The notes under the pieces are model-generated. The model was not told the DNA's origin. It saw only the letters and a list, made by a program, of their open reading frames with translations, and ran no database searches. Shown here in pieces: positions 1 through 8,377 of a stretch of DNA of 39,197 nucleotides; the first letter of the stretch is position 1; each line of letters begins with the position of its first letter. The DNA comes from JBMNKL01 sp050261495 (lineage in GTDB: Bacteria > Bacillota > Clostridia > Acetivibrionales > DTU013): positions 1 to 39,197 of the forward strand of contig JBLNDI010000060.1 in assembly GCA_050261495.1 (NCBI GenBank). Direction: 5' to 3'. The position numbers and the translations under genes are program-made.

Positions 1-768
1 AAGATTGTCCTTTATCCGGGACAACTTCGTTTCCAGTTCTTCCGCAGCGGCAGTAGAATCCATGCATACGACCGTTTCTTTCAAAGGCCTGCCGCATGGA
101 ATCACTATGCCTCCCTCATCAAGCACAATGCCGAATGCGTTCATAAATTCCTGGATATTATCATCAGATAAGCTGTCAAAAAACTTGATTTCTTCCGGAA
201 TAAAATACAGCGAAAAAATTGCGACGACCTTATTGCCTGATATTTTTAACCTGCTTATTGGTGCAAATTCGCAAAAGTGATTATAATCGGTCTTGCATTC
301 CAACATATCCAAAAACATGTTGGTTTCACTTGATTTAATGTATTTAAGCCATTGGCTTTTAAGATTGTCCAATTCCTTTTTTCGGCTGTTTTCCCGCTCA
401 AGTACGCTTACCGCATCTTTCAGAACTTCTTCAAGAAGTCTTTTCTCCACCGGCTTCAAAATATAGGCAAATGCCTGGAAATCAAAGGTTTGCTTTGCAT
501 ACTGGAAGTCATCGTATCCGCTTAGAATAATAATCTTTGCATCCGGGAGAAATGTTCTTATGTTGCGTGACATTTGGATTCCGTCCAATTTGGGCATCTT
601 TATATCCGTAATAATGATCTGCGGATGGAACAATTCTGACATTTTAATCCCGTCAATACCATTGCAGGCGCATCCCACAATTTCAATTCCCATGCCGCTC
701 CAATCAATAAAATCCAGAAGACCTTCCCTTTCCCATTTCTCATCCTCTACAATCATTAACCGGTACAT
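1..768 (-). CDS. Response regulator, AraC-linked type (N-terminal part; runs off left edge)
   Basis: The reading frame opens at an ATG (766-768) behind GGGAGA and runs without a stop to the window edge, giving about 256 residues. The product begins MYRLMIVEDE and carries a full receiver domain: acidic pair near residues 8-9, phospho-acceptor Asp at about residue 55 (in ITDIKMPKLDG), and the switch lysine in YILKPVEKRL. The spacer after the receiver resembles YesN-type regulators, which end in an AraC DNA-binding domain. That end lies outside the window, so the output domain is inferred. Its partner kinase is not visible on this side and may lie further left. An operator-like palindrome sits about 100 bp upstream, so it probably belongs to the same regulon as the glycosidases. 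Confidence 0.9.
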   Translation of the reverse strand, partial: MYRLMIVEDEKWEREGLLDFIDWSGMGIEIVGCACNGIDGIKMSELFHPQIIITDIKMPKLDGIQMSRNIRTFLPDAKIIILSGYDDFQYAKQTFDFQAFAYILKPVEKRLLEEVLKDAVSVLERENSRKKELDNLKSQWLKYIKSSETNMFLDMLECKTDYNHFCEFAPISRLKISGNKVVAIFSLYFIPEEIKFFDSLSDDNIQEFMNAFGIVLDEGGIVIPCGRPLKETVVCMDSTAAAEELETKLSRIKDNL

Positions 769-864
769 AAGGTATCTCCCATAAAGATGAAAATTCGATT
801 CCAAATCCGATGCTAAAAGGTGCGAATAATGGTTATAATCAACGGTTATTCGTCAAAATCAATA

Positions 865-876
865 TTAAACGTTTCG
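865..876. promoter_or_regulatory. LacI-type operator candidate (site A)
   Basis: TTAAACGTTTCG, a near-perfect 12-bp palindrome centred on CG. It lies between the terminator of the glycosidase operon and the partial response regulator, about 100 bp upstream of the latter's ATG. It shares the AAACGTTT core with sites near 7.47, 17.03, 22.79 and 23.90 kb, and is close to the variant at 6.37 kb. No convincing -35/-10 pair was seen beside it. Confidence 0.6.
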
Positions 877-942
877 CTTTCTGAGAATGAGGCAACGCAA
901 CATTATTATAAAATAAATATGCGCCGAATTCAATACGCAACA

Positions 943-972
943 AAAAACCGAACCTCATGCGGTTCGGTTTTT
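943..972 (-). terminator. Rho-independent terminator of the GH29-GH95-GH39 operon
   Basis: A perfect 12-bp stem (AAAAACCGAACC / GGTTCGGTTTTT) with a 6-nt loop lies 38 bp beyond the GH39 stop codon. On the minus strand it ends in a run of T, as expected for intrinsic termination. The A-tract on the other side makes it potentially bidirectional. Confidence 0.85.
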
Positions 973-1010
973 AAGCGTGTCTTGATTGCTCAAAACACAA
1001 TTTTACGGTT

Positions 1011-2453
1011 TTATTTCTTCGGTACGATGGTGACAGCCACGGCGGAATGGGGCTCGATTTGCAGGTCGATCTTTATCCCGTCCCCGTCTGCCGTCCACTC
1101 AACCGGTTCGCTTTTCAGTTCAGACGCCTTTATTAATGCCTGAATCTGCGCATTGTCAAGGTAGTTCGGACTTCCCATTTCAACCCATGCCTTTTTCGGG
1201 TTTGCATGCGTTTCGTCAATGCGTTCAAGCGATGCCGAAGAGACGCCGCTTATACCCTTTATTGCAATACTGATGCGCTCGGCCTGGATTGGCGATTTAG
1301 GAACATGGTGGTTTGATATAAGTATTGTAATGCCATCCTGACTGCCGGAAGCCATATAGTCTATAGTAGGGCTGGTTTCATTTTCGGCTGTTTCCAGGAT
1401 GTCCCCGTCAAGCTTTGACAACAACTGGAACGCGCGGTAAGAAGGCTTCGGGATGCCATGGATGTTAAGCAGGCCGAATCCGCCGTGGAACGGGACGGAG
1501 CTTAAGCCGCATTCTTCGAAAATATCCGTAAAGGTCCAGAACGAATAAACATCCACCAGTCCCATGTTGTTTATTATGGTCTTTACAATAAACGCCGCAT
1601 TATACGGAATATCATGATAAGGATCGCGCGGGCTCGGCGAATTGTTCCATTCCGTGTAGTAAACGGGAAGAGGACCGGCCTCCGCCACTGCTTTTTTAAG
1701 CCTTTCCGTCACTACTCCCCTCTTTGCGCGGGCCATCTGCTCTTCCATGCTCAATCCCAGTCCATATGCCGCATCGGTAGGATAATGATGAGTTGAAATA
1801 AAATCAAGAGGAACTCCTTCCTTGCTGCAAAATTCCCTGAGTTCGGGTATCCATGCATCGATTGCCGTCGCCGGACCGCCGACCGCCAATTTGCTGTCAA
1901 CTTTCTTAATTGCAAGCGCCGCGTATTTATACAACTGGAAATATTCCTCCATCGTTCCGGCCCAGAAAAATTCCTTCAGGTTAGGTTCATTCCATACTTC
2001 AAAGAACCATTTCCTTACTTCCTCCGCGCCATACCTCCTGACAAGGTGGTCTGCAAGCGCGCCGATAAGTTTTCCCCATTCGTTGTAGTCTTTCGGCGGG
2101 GTGATATTGCCAAGATAGTGGAATACCGTCTTTGTGCCGGACGCCAGCGGAGTCGGCATGAAACTCAGCTCTATGAAAGGCTTCATGCCAATATCAAGAA
2201 GAAAATCGAATATCGAATCGATATTAAAGAATGAGTATTCGAGTGAACCATTATTTTTGATGCAAACGCTCATGTCGTCGTCAAGCAGCCCGTGAAAGCG
2301 CACATACTCGAACCCCAGCTCATCCCGGCATTTTTTCAACTGCCTCCGCCAATCCTCCCTCAACGCCGTAGCGGCATGGCAGCTGCCGACACATTTAGTC
2401 CAATACTTTTTCACCTTTCCGCATGTCTTGTCGGTAAATACTGTAATCTTCAT
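1011..2453 (-). CDS. Glycoside hydrolase family 39, beta-xylosidase-like
   Basis: A 480-residue (beta/alpha)8 retaining glycosidase of the XynB type, the usual length for clostridial GH39. The likely acid/base is Glu156 in VWNEPNL and the likely nucleophile is Glu268 in YYTEWN, both typical of the clan GH-A fold. No signal peptide is seen, so it is probably cytoplasmic and acts on imported oligosaccharides. The start was set at ATG 2453: the strong GAGGAGG lies 10 nt before it, whereas the alternative in-frame GTG at 2462 directly abuts that site. It is the last gene of the GH29-GH95-GH39 operon and is followed by a strong terminator. The natural sugar (beta-D-xylose or another glycone) is inferred from the family only; GH39 also contains other specificities. 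Confidence 0.87.
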   Translation of the reverse strand: MKITVFTDKTCGKVKKYWTKCVGSCHAATALREDWRRQLKKCRDELGFEYVRFHGLLDDDMSVCIKNNGSLEYSFFNIDSIFDFLLDIGMKPFIELSFMPTPLASGTKTVFHYLGNITPPKDYNEWGKLIGALADHLVRRYGAEEVRKWFFEVWNEPNLKEFFWAGTMEEYFQLYKYAALAIKKVDSKLAVGGPATAIDAWIPELREFCSKEGVPLDFISTHHYPTDAAYGLGLSMEEQMARAKRGVVTERLKKAVAEAGPLPVYYTEWNNSPSPRDPYHDIPYNAAFIVKTIINNMGLVDVYSFWTFTDIFEECGLSSVPFHGGFGLLNIHGIPKPSYRAFQLLSKLDGDILETAENETSPTIDYMASGSQDGITILISNHHVPKSPIQAERISIAIKGISGVSSASLERIDETHANPKKAWVEMGSPNYLDNAQIQALIKASELKSEPVEWTADGDGIKIDLQIEPHSAVAVTIVPKK

Positions 2454-2498
2454 TTTTTTCACTCCTCCTCAAAATTTAAATTTAACCTTTGGCAACAT

Positions 2499-4856
2499 TC
2501 AGGCAAAAGGCACAAGTTTGTATATCTTGCCTCCCTCGGCAGTAAAAGCGAACCCGGTTTTTGTTTTTTCCGTCGGAACCGCAGAACCATTGCACGTCAC
2601 CTCCAGCATTTCTCCCGCCACTTCGACAGGACCGCTGAATCGCGGCCGGACAATTGCCTCTACGAGCTTACCATCCTTCCATTTCATATCCACCTCGCAC
2701 CCGCCGCGAGCGCGCAATCCCGTGACGCTGCCTTCTTTCCACGATGATGGCAGCGCCGGCAGGAAATGCAGCGCGATATGGCTTTGCAGCAAGCATTCCG
2801 CTATGCCTGCCGCGGCGCCCAGGTTGCCGTCAATCTGGAATATGCCTACGGCGTTCAGCAGATTTCGGGCGGCTGAATCCGTAAGCATCTTGCGTATGCT
2901 TCTATCCGTCGATTCCCGGTCAAGAAGCCTCGCATAAATATTTATGAACCAGGCCAGCGGCCAGGCTCCGGCGCCTGCGCCATGGCTCACGCGCAGTTCA
3001 AGGGATTTCCTTACCGCCTCCATCAATTCCGGCTTGTCGCGCCAGTTTATGCTGCAGCCCGGGTAACAGGCAAACAGGTGCGAAATGTGTCCCATGCCCG
3101 GTGTAAGTTCAGGGTATTCCTTATCCCATTCAAGCAGCTGGCCTTTCGATCCGATCTTGTCTTCAGGCAACCGGGCAATAATATCCGCAAATGTCCTGGA
3201 AAGATCCAGGTCTGTATTAAGCAGGCGCTGTATTTCTATACATGCGGCAAAAAACTCGCGCAGTATCTGGTTATCCATGGCGGGTCCCGCGCAAATCGGC
3301 GTATCATACCCGTCAGGCAGGATATAGCGGTTCTCCGGCGATATGGACGGGCATGTGACAAGCTTGCCATCAACTTCAACCAGGAAATCTTCATAGAATA
3401 AGGCCATATCACGCAATACCGGGTACATCCTGCGCAGGAAATCCAAGTCCCGCGTATACAGGTAATGCTCCCATACATGCAAACCAAGCCAGGCTCCTCC
3501 GGTCACCCATGGCATGGAGGCCATGTACAGGTCCTGGGGCGCGCAATCGCCGTAAAAGTCCGTATTGTGATGGCAGACCATGCCGCGCATGCCATACATG
3601 ACGCGGGCTGTTTCCCTGCCCTTTTCGTGCATCTTCTCCAATAATTCCATGAGGGGCATGTGCAGCTCCGACAGGTTGCAGACCTCTACCGGCCAGTAAT
3701 TCATCTGCAGGTTTATATTTATCGTATACTTGCTGTCCCACATCGGCATGAAGTCGGCATTCCATATTCCCTGCAAGTTCAGCGCCGCGCTGTTTTCGCG
3801 TCCGCCGGAAACTATGAGATAACGTCCGAATTGGAAATACAGCGCAGCCAGCGCAGGATCATCATTCCCTGCGCGGAGAGCCTCGAGCCTTTTGTCGGTC
3901 GGCAGCGCGGGCGGCACGCCCAAATCCAGTACGCACCGCTCCATCAGGGAGGAGAAGTCCCCGACATGCTCCTTCTTTAATACTTCATAACCTTTCTTCT
4001 CCGCTTCATCCAGCCTCCTGAAAACTTCCGCAGCGGGATCATCGGAACGGTTGGAGGTGGACGATGCCAGGTATATTATGACTTCACCGCAGCCACGGGC
4101 GAGCAATTGCGAAACCGGGTTCAGCAATTCCCCATCGCACACGATCCTGGCTGCCGCAGCAAATTCCACGCCGGCATCGTTGCCGCGCATGAGGATGGTA
4201 TTGTTATTTACGGTGCGAATCAGATCCACATTGGGCGCCGGCCATCCGCCGCCGCTTACGCGCCGCCCCGGTCTTCGCTCATCCATTACCATCTTGTCGG
4301 ATATGCTGACGCGGTTCATCATTACATCCAGGTTGATTGCTCCGGGCTTTTCGCTTGTAAGGCGCATGCACATCACCTGCGCGGGGAAGCTGATGAACAT
4401 TTCCCGGTGGAAGCCGGTACCTGCCTGCGCATGGTCAATGTTGAGCACGCCCGTCATCAGGTCAAGATCGGAGGAATAATGCTCCGCCCCCGTACTGTCC
4501 GGAAACCAGCCCATTGCAAAAGGCAAATGACGGTTCAGCGCAATATCCAGTTCGCCAAGCGTCGTATAATGCCGCATGCAGCTCGGAGTACCCGTCATGT
4601 ATTGCAAAATTAGTTCTTCGGCATGGTAAATATCTCCTGAGAGCACAAGTTTCCTGATTTCCGGAAGCTTCTCCCTGAGCGAGGGATTGTTGCGGTCCAT
4701 AAATTTTCCGTACCACAGGGAATCGTCGTTCAGCTGGATCCGTTCCACGCAGACATGGCCATAGACCATTGCCCCAAGCCTGCCGTTGCCGAGGGGAAAT
4801 GCGTCATGCCAGGCATCTGCCGGCTTGTCGTAACGAAGGTGAAAAGGATGTCCCAT
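2499..4856 (-). CDS. Glycoside hydrolase family 95, alpha-L-fucosidase
   Basis: A 785-residue inverting GH95 enzyme of normal length, with N-terminal beta-sandwich, (alpha/alpha)6 barrel and C-terminal beta domain. Family signatures are visible: N-L-Q-M-N-Y-W (the Asn pair that activates water), CPSISPEN (general acid Glu), and FQIDGNLGAAAGIAE near the end (catalytic Asp). GH95 typically removes alpha-1,2-linked L-fucose, as in xyloglucan side chains or fucosylated host glycans; some members prefer L-galactose, which cannot be excluded here. No signal peptide is seen, so it is likely cytoplasmic. ATG 4856 was chosen because AGAGGTGG lies 5 nt before it; the upstream GTG (4865) is part of that ribosome binding site. 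The gene starts 11 bp after the GH29 stop, indicating co-transcription. Confidence 0.93.
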   Translation of the reverse strand: MGHPFHLRYDKPADAWHDAFPLGNGRLGAMVYGHVCVERIQLNDDSLWYGKFMDRNNPSLREKLPEIRKLVLSGDIYHAEELILQYMTGTPSCMRHYTTLGELDIALNRHLPFAMGWFPDSTGAEHYSSDLDLMTGVLNIDHAQAGTGFHREMFISFPAQVMCMRLTSEKPGAINLDVMMNRVSISDKMVMDERRPGRRVSGGGWPAPNVDLIRTVNNNTILMRGNDAGVEFAAAARIVCDGELLNPVSQLLARGCGEVIIYLASSTSNRSDDPAAEVFRRLDEAEKKGYEVLKKEHVGDFSSLMERCVLDLGVPPALPTDKRLEALRAGNDDPALAALYFQFGRYLIVSGGRENSAALNLQGIWNADFMPMWDSKYTININLQMNYWPVEVCNLSELHMPLMELLEKMHEKGRETARVMYGMRGMVCHHNTDFYGDCAPQDLYMASMPWVTGGAWLGLHVWEHYLYTRDLDFLRRMYPVLRDMALFYEDFLVEVDGKLVTCPSISPENRYILPDGYDTPICAGPAMDNQILREFFAACIEIQRLLNTDLDLSRTFADIIARLPEDKIGSKGQLLEWDKEYPELTPGMGHISHLFACYPGCSINWRDKPELMEAVRKSLELRVSHGAGAGAWPLAWFINIYARLLDRESTDRSIRKMLTDSAARNLLNAVGIFQIDGNLGAAAGIAECLLQSHIALHFLPALPSSWKEGSVTGLRARGGCEVDMKWKDGKLVEAIVRPRFSGPVEVAGEMLEVTCNGSAVPTEKTKTGFAFTAEGGKIYKLVPFA

Positions 4857-4867
4857 AACAGCCACCT

Positions 4868-6328
4868 CTATATATCAAGTTCTATTGCAAGGCAGTTTGT
4901 GTATTTCGTCGGCAGTTTTTCGGGAAGCTTTACTGTAAGTATGCCAAAAGAATGGCTGAATTGCAGCTTGTCACCGCCCAGGAGCCTGACGGACGCCACC
5001 TTGTGAGATTCACCGACGCTTTTTATCACGGCCACCCCGTTTTCCGGCGCCTTGAGCATGAAGGCGTACAGGTTCCTGCCTTTCGTGGTAAACCTGAAGT
5101 CGGAGCTCTTCCAGTCGGCAGGCACCTCTTTGAATCCTTCTATAAGCACGCGGGTGTCGCCTTCTCCGAAAACCTTCCATGGACGCGTGCCGTAGACGGC
5201 CTCACCGCACACTTTAAACCAGGACGCAAGCTCCTCAAGTATGTAGGTTGCTTCGTCATCAATTGTGCCGTCGGGCTTTTGAAGCACGTTGAGAAGCATG
5301 GTTCCGTTTTTCGAAATTATATCCACCAGCATTTCTATTATGTGTCCCGGCTTCTTGTATTCCTGCCTTACATCGTAGAACCAGTTGCCTATGCAGGTAT
5401 CGGTCTGCCACGGCTCCGGGTTGATGCCTGGAAGCTGGCTTTTTTCGATATCCAGGACTCCGACGTGGTAAATTTCGGGACGCCGGTCTTTTTGGGTATA
5501 TACGGCGCGGTTCTCGCCATACTTTTCAATAGACTTGTTATACAGGTATGATACTGCTTCAAGCCCGTATTTAAAAACCTCGTCGCCGGCGCGTGAAACA
5601 TTTTGAGTCCCGAACGGCAGGGGGCCGTCCGTATAAAGCAAGTCGGGCTGGTACAGGTCTATTACTTCCTTTATCACGTTCAGCCAATAATCGTGATATT
5701 TCTTGTTTGCCGTATACCACGGTTCAATGGAATACGGATTGTCCTCCGAAACATGCTCGTAATTGTCAAAATAAAAGTCTCTGTATTCAGGATCCGTGCC
5801 GTCATAAGGCACGCCTTTGTAAGGACCGTACTTGTCGCTCATCTTGTTCACTTTCCACCAGGAAAAGCTTGCGCCCAAGTGTTCCGCCAGTCCGAACGGC
5901 AATCCGTGCTTGTCCGCGGCGGCTTTCCATAAACCGCATATATCTTTTCCGGGACCAACTTGGACAGAATTAAACCTGTTGTACCTGGAAGGATAGTTGA
6001 AAAAATGGTCATGGTGCATCGCCTGGCCTACAAAGTAACGGGCGCCTGCCTTGACATACAAGTCCATCAATTCATCAGGATTGAATTTTTCCGCCTTCCA
6101 AAGGGCGCATATATCCTTGTACCCGAACTTTGACGGGTGGCCGTAGCGGCGGAGATGATACAGGTACTGCGGCGAACCCTCAATATACATGTTTCTTGCA
6201 TACCAGTCTCCGTACATGGGCACGCTTTGGGCCCCCCAGTGGCTCCATATGCCGAACTTGGCATCCCTGAACCATTCAGGGCATTGATACCCTCCCAGGG
6301 ATTCAAAGGTCGAGTCAAACCTTTTCAT
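4868..6328 (-). CDS. Glycoside hydrolase family 29, alpha-L-fucosidase
   Basis: A 486-residue retaining alpha-L-fucosidase. The N-terminal catalytic barrel begins WFRDAKFGIWSHWG and contains the substrate-contact segment AMHHDHFFNYPS. The likely nucleophile is Asp234 in LLYTDGPLPFG. A C-terminal beta-sandwich follows. No signal peptide is present. ATG 6328 is preceded by GAGGGGG with a 6-nt spacer; an upstream in-frame ATG at 6343 is part of the leader and has no ribosome binding site of its own. It is the first gene of the operon with GH95 and GH39, and an operator-like palindrome lies 41 bp upstream. Pairing GH29 with GH95 suggests that fucose in more than one linkage is removed inside the cell. 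Confidence 0.93.
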   Translation of the reverse strand: MKRFDSTFESLGGYQCPEWFRDAKFGIWSHWGAQSVPMYGDWYARNMYIEGSPQYLYHLRRYGHPSKFGYKDICALWKAEKFNPDELMDLYVKAGARYFVGQAMHHDHFFNYPSRYNRFNSVQVGPGKDICGLWKAAADKHGLPFGLAEHLGASFSWWKVNKMSDKYGPYKGVPYDGTDPEYRDFYFDNYEHVSEDNPYSIEPWYTANKKYHDYWLNVIKEVIDLYQPDLLYTDGPLPFGTQNVSRAGDEVFKYGLEAVSYLYNKSIEKYGENRAVYTQKDRRPEIYHVGVLDIEKSQLPGINPEPWQTDTCIGNWFYDVRQEYKKPGHIIEMLVDIISKNGTMLLNVLQKPDGTIDDEATYILEELASWFKVCGEAVYGTRPWKVFGEGDTRVLIEGFKEVPADWKSSDFRFTTKGRNLYAFMLKAPENGVAVIKSVGESHKVASVRLLGGDKLQFSHSFGILTVKLPEKLPTKYTNCLAIELDI

Positions 6329-6368
6329 AATGATCCCCCTCATCCAATTATTAGAAACAACACAATCG

Positions 6369-6380
6369 TTAATCGTTTAA
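6369..6380. promoter_or_regulatory. LacI-type operator candidate (site B), glycosidase operon
   Basis: TTAATCGTTTAA, one substitution away from the perfect palindrome TTAAACGTTTAA found at related sites. It sits directly upstream of the GH29 ribosome binding site, in the 116-bp gap after the LacI gene, where a bound repressor would block the glycosidase operon. A clear -35/-10 pair was not recognised upstream. Confidence 0.6.
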
Positions 6381-6444
6381 CTTTTCGTTGATGCACAGGC
6401 ATTTATAAAAACTTTACATAAAATATGCTTCTACCGGGAGTGGG

Positions 6445-7449
6445 TCAGTTTATTGCAGATATCGATTTCCCCTCAAGTATTTCTGTCTTCAGGCGGAACA
6501 ATGCGGGAAACCCGGTTTTGTCACCCTTCATTCTTTTTAGCAGCAGGTTTGCCGCCGTTTCACCTATCTGCTGCATCGGCTGTACAACTATGGCAAGATT
6601 GGGCTTTACCACACCGGCAAGCTGTATATTGTCGAACCCTATAATCGACAGGTCTTCCGGTATTGAAACATTTCTGTTGTTGATCGCCATTACAGCTCCC
6701 AATGTCATTTCGTAATTTGTAACAAACACAGCCGTCGGCGGGTCGTCCTGGTCAAGAAACTCGTTGAGGAGATTCATTCCGCTCTGGATATCATAATCGC
6801 CGTACTTTATCAGGTTCTCGTCAATATTAAGTACATAATCCTCGTGAACTCTTAAATAGCCTTTGAGACGTTCCTGCGCGGTATATATATCTTTCGGCCC
6901 GCATATAATGCCAATTCTCCTGTGTCCTTTTGTAATCAGGAGCTCAACTGCATTATAAGCTGCATTTAAATTGTCGACAAGCACAACGTCACAATTGAAA
7001 TCATTTATTGGACGGTCTATAAGCACCACCGGGATGTTCTTTCCTATTGCCGCTGCAATCCTGTTCCCGTCAATGCCCAGCGGCATGAAAATCATCCCGT
7101 CCACGGATTTATTCATCAGGAAATCAAACTTCTGGTTTTCAAGCTCTATATTCTGATGATAATCACAAATAATGGTGCTATATCCATATTGCAGAAGTAT
7201 ATTTTCGATTTTTGAAACTATAATAGTCGAAAAGACATTTTCAAGACTTGGAATCAAGACGCCCACTGTCGACGTCTTTTTGGTTTTCAACCCTCTTGCA
7301 ATTTCATTAACCCTGAAATCAAGCGCCTTAATTGCCTCGTCAATGCGTTTTTTGTTCTCTTCCTTTACAGGTATGCCATTGATATATTTCGATATAGTCG
7401 CTATCGACAAACCGGTGTGTTTTGCCACATCCTTAATTGTTGCCGCTAT
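6445..7449 (-). CDS. LacI/GalR-family transcriptional regulator (first paralogue), probable ATA start
   Basis: About 334 residues: an N-terminal LacI helix-turn-helix (ATIKDVAKHTGLSIATISKY) followed by a periplasmic-binding-protein-like sugar-sensing domain. The closest relative in the window is the regulator at 22.9-23.9 kb, similar along its whole length with an identical recognition segment TGLSIATISKYING. The only GTG in frame (7428) falls inside the helix-turn-helix and would delete its first helix; no ATG, GTG or TTG lies between it and the upstream stop. An ATA at 7449, 10 nt after AGGAG, gives the expected MAATIKDVAK start, so ATA initiation is proposed. An operator-like palindrome precedes the ribosome binding site, suggesting autoregulation. 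It probably represses the adjacent glycosidase genes; the inducer is unknown. Confidence 0.88.
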   Translation of the reverse strand: MAATIKDVAKHTGLSIATISKYINGIPVKEENKKRIDEAIKALDFRVNEIARGLKTKKTSTVGVLIPSLENVFSTIIVSKIENILLQYGYSTIICDYHQNIELENQKFDFLMNKSVDGMIFMPLGIDGNRIAAAIGKNIPVVLIDRPINDFNCDVVLVDNLNAAYNAVELLITKGHRRIGIICGPKDIYTAQERLKGYLRVHEDYVLNIDENLIKYGDYDIQSGMNLLNEFLDQDDPPTAVFVTNYEMTLGAVMAINNRNVSIPEDLSIIGFDNIQLAGVVKPNLAIVVQPMQQIGETAANLLLKRMKGDKTGFPALFRLKTEILEGKSISAIN

Positions 7450-7465
7450 GCCGCATCAACTCCTG

Positions 7466-7477
7466 CTAAACGTTTAA
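7466..7477. promoter_or_regulatory. LacI-type operator candidate (site C), autoregulatory
   Basis: CTAAACGTTTAA, containing the perfect 10-bp palindrome TAAACGTTTA. It lies just upstream of the AGGAG of the first LacI gene and downstream of its putative promoter. The same 12-mer occurs at the equivalent position of the second LacI gene. Confidence 0.75.
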
Positions 7478-7486
7478 ACCACAACA

Positions 7487-7519
7487 ATTATATCTTAGCA
7501 AAACAGAATAATTTGTCAA
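7487..7519 (-). promoter_or_regulatory. Putative sigma-A promoter of the first LacI gene
   Basis: On the minus strand a consensus -35 TTGACA (7514-7519) is followed by AAGATA at 17 bp (7491-7496) or by a perfect TATAAT at the long spacing of 21 bp (7487-7492). It lies just after the permease stop codon and just before operator C, so this LacI gene can be expressed separately from the transporter. Confidence 0.5.
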
Positions 7520-7530
7520 TAATGACTTGC

Positions 7531-8358
7531 CTACTTGAGGATTGCACCTGCTGTCAGCGCATTCTCAATCTGTTCATTCCCAATGATATATATAATTATC
7601 ATCGGCAGGCTGGTAATAATCATCGCTGCGCCGATCTGTCCCCAATGCGCCACCCCTATGCTCACAAAGAAATTCAGAAGCCCCACCGTCAAAGGCCGGA
7701 TTTTATCCTCTGCGCCTAAAATGAAAGCCAGGAAGAATTCATTGTATATGTTCATAAATATCAAAACGCACTGGGTGGATATTGCAGGCCTGATTACCGG
7801 CAGTATAATCCTGAAAAAAGTTTGGTATATACTGCATCCGTCAATGCAGGCCGCCTCTTCAAGTTCCTTGGGCAGGCTCCTGAAAAATGCATAAAGCATC
7901 AGGACGCATGAAGATAAGGCAAAAGCCGAATATGGCAATATCAGGCTGAGATGCGTGCCTCTCAGGCCCATATCCCGGGTCATCACGAGTATGGGAATAA
8001 TCACCACCTGCGCGGGCACAATAAGTCCAAGCGCAATATAGTTTAATGCGAACCCCTTATACTTCCATTTCATCCTGCTGATGCTATAAGCCAGCATGCT
8101 TCCCAGGAAGATTGTCAATATAATTGTACACACAGAGTATATCAGGCTGTTCGTCAGGTATCTCGGAAAATTGAACTTGTCAAGCGCGTCCTTGTAGTTA
8201 TTGAAAACCCATTGTTCCGGCAGTCCGAACGGGTTATCATATACCTCGCTTTTTGACTTAAACGATAAATTCAGCATCCAGTACATCGGAAATAAAAATG
8301 ATATACCAATAGCAACCACTATAATACCAACTAATATTTTTAACTTATTACTTTTCAA
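7531..8358 (-). CDS. ABC sugar transporter permease, CUT1 family (MalG-like)
   Basis: A 275-residue integral membrane protein with about six predicted membrane helices. The binding-protein-dependent transport signature EEAACIDGCSIYQTFFRIIL, with its EAA-x3-G core, contacts the ATPase. Length and motif fit the second permease of carbohydrate uptake (CUT1) importers. The start is a TTG at 8358, behind AGGAG at 11 nt; no better codon is available. It follows the first permease by 19 bp and is the last transporter gene. No ATP-binding subunit is encoded nearby, so a shared MsmX/UgpC-type ATPase elsewhere in the genome is inferred. Confidence 0.92.
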   Translation of the reverse strand: MKSNKLKILVGIIVVAIGISFLFPMYWMLNLSFKSKSEVYDNPFGLPEQWVFNNYKDALDKFNFPRYLTNSLIYSVCTIILTIFLGSMLAYSISRMKWKYKGFALNYIALGLIVPAQVVIIPILVMTRDMGLRGTHLSLILPYSAFALSSCVLMLYAFFRSLPKELEEAACIDGCSIYQTFFRIILPVIRPAISTQCVLIFMNIYNEFFLAFILGAEDKIRPLTVGLLNFFVSIGVAHWGQIGAAMIITSLPMIIIYIIGNEQIENALTAGAILK

Positions 8359-8377
8359 AGCCGGTTCAACTCCTGTC

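Noticed and set aside
7428..7480. First LacI gene as a truncated pseudogene or frameshift
   Set aside because: The full helix-turn-helix is encoded in frame just upstream of the GTG, and the intact paralogue has the same start organisation, so an ATA start explains both better than damage.
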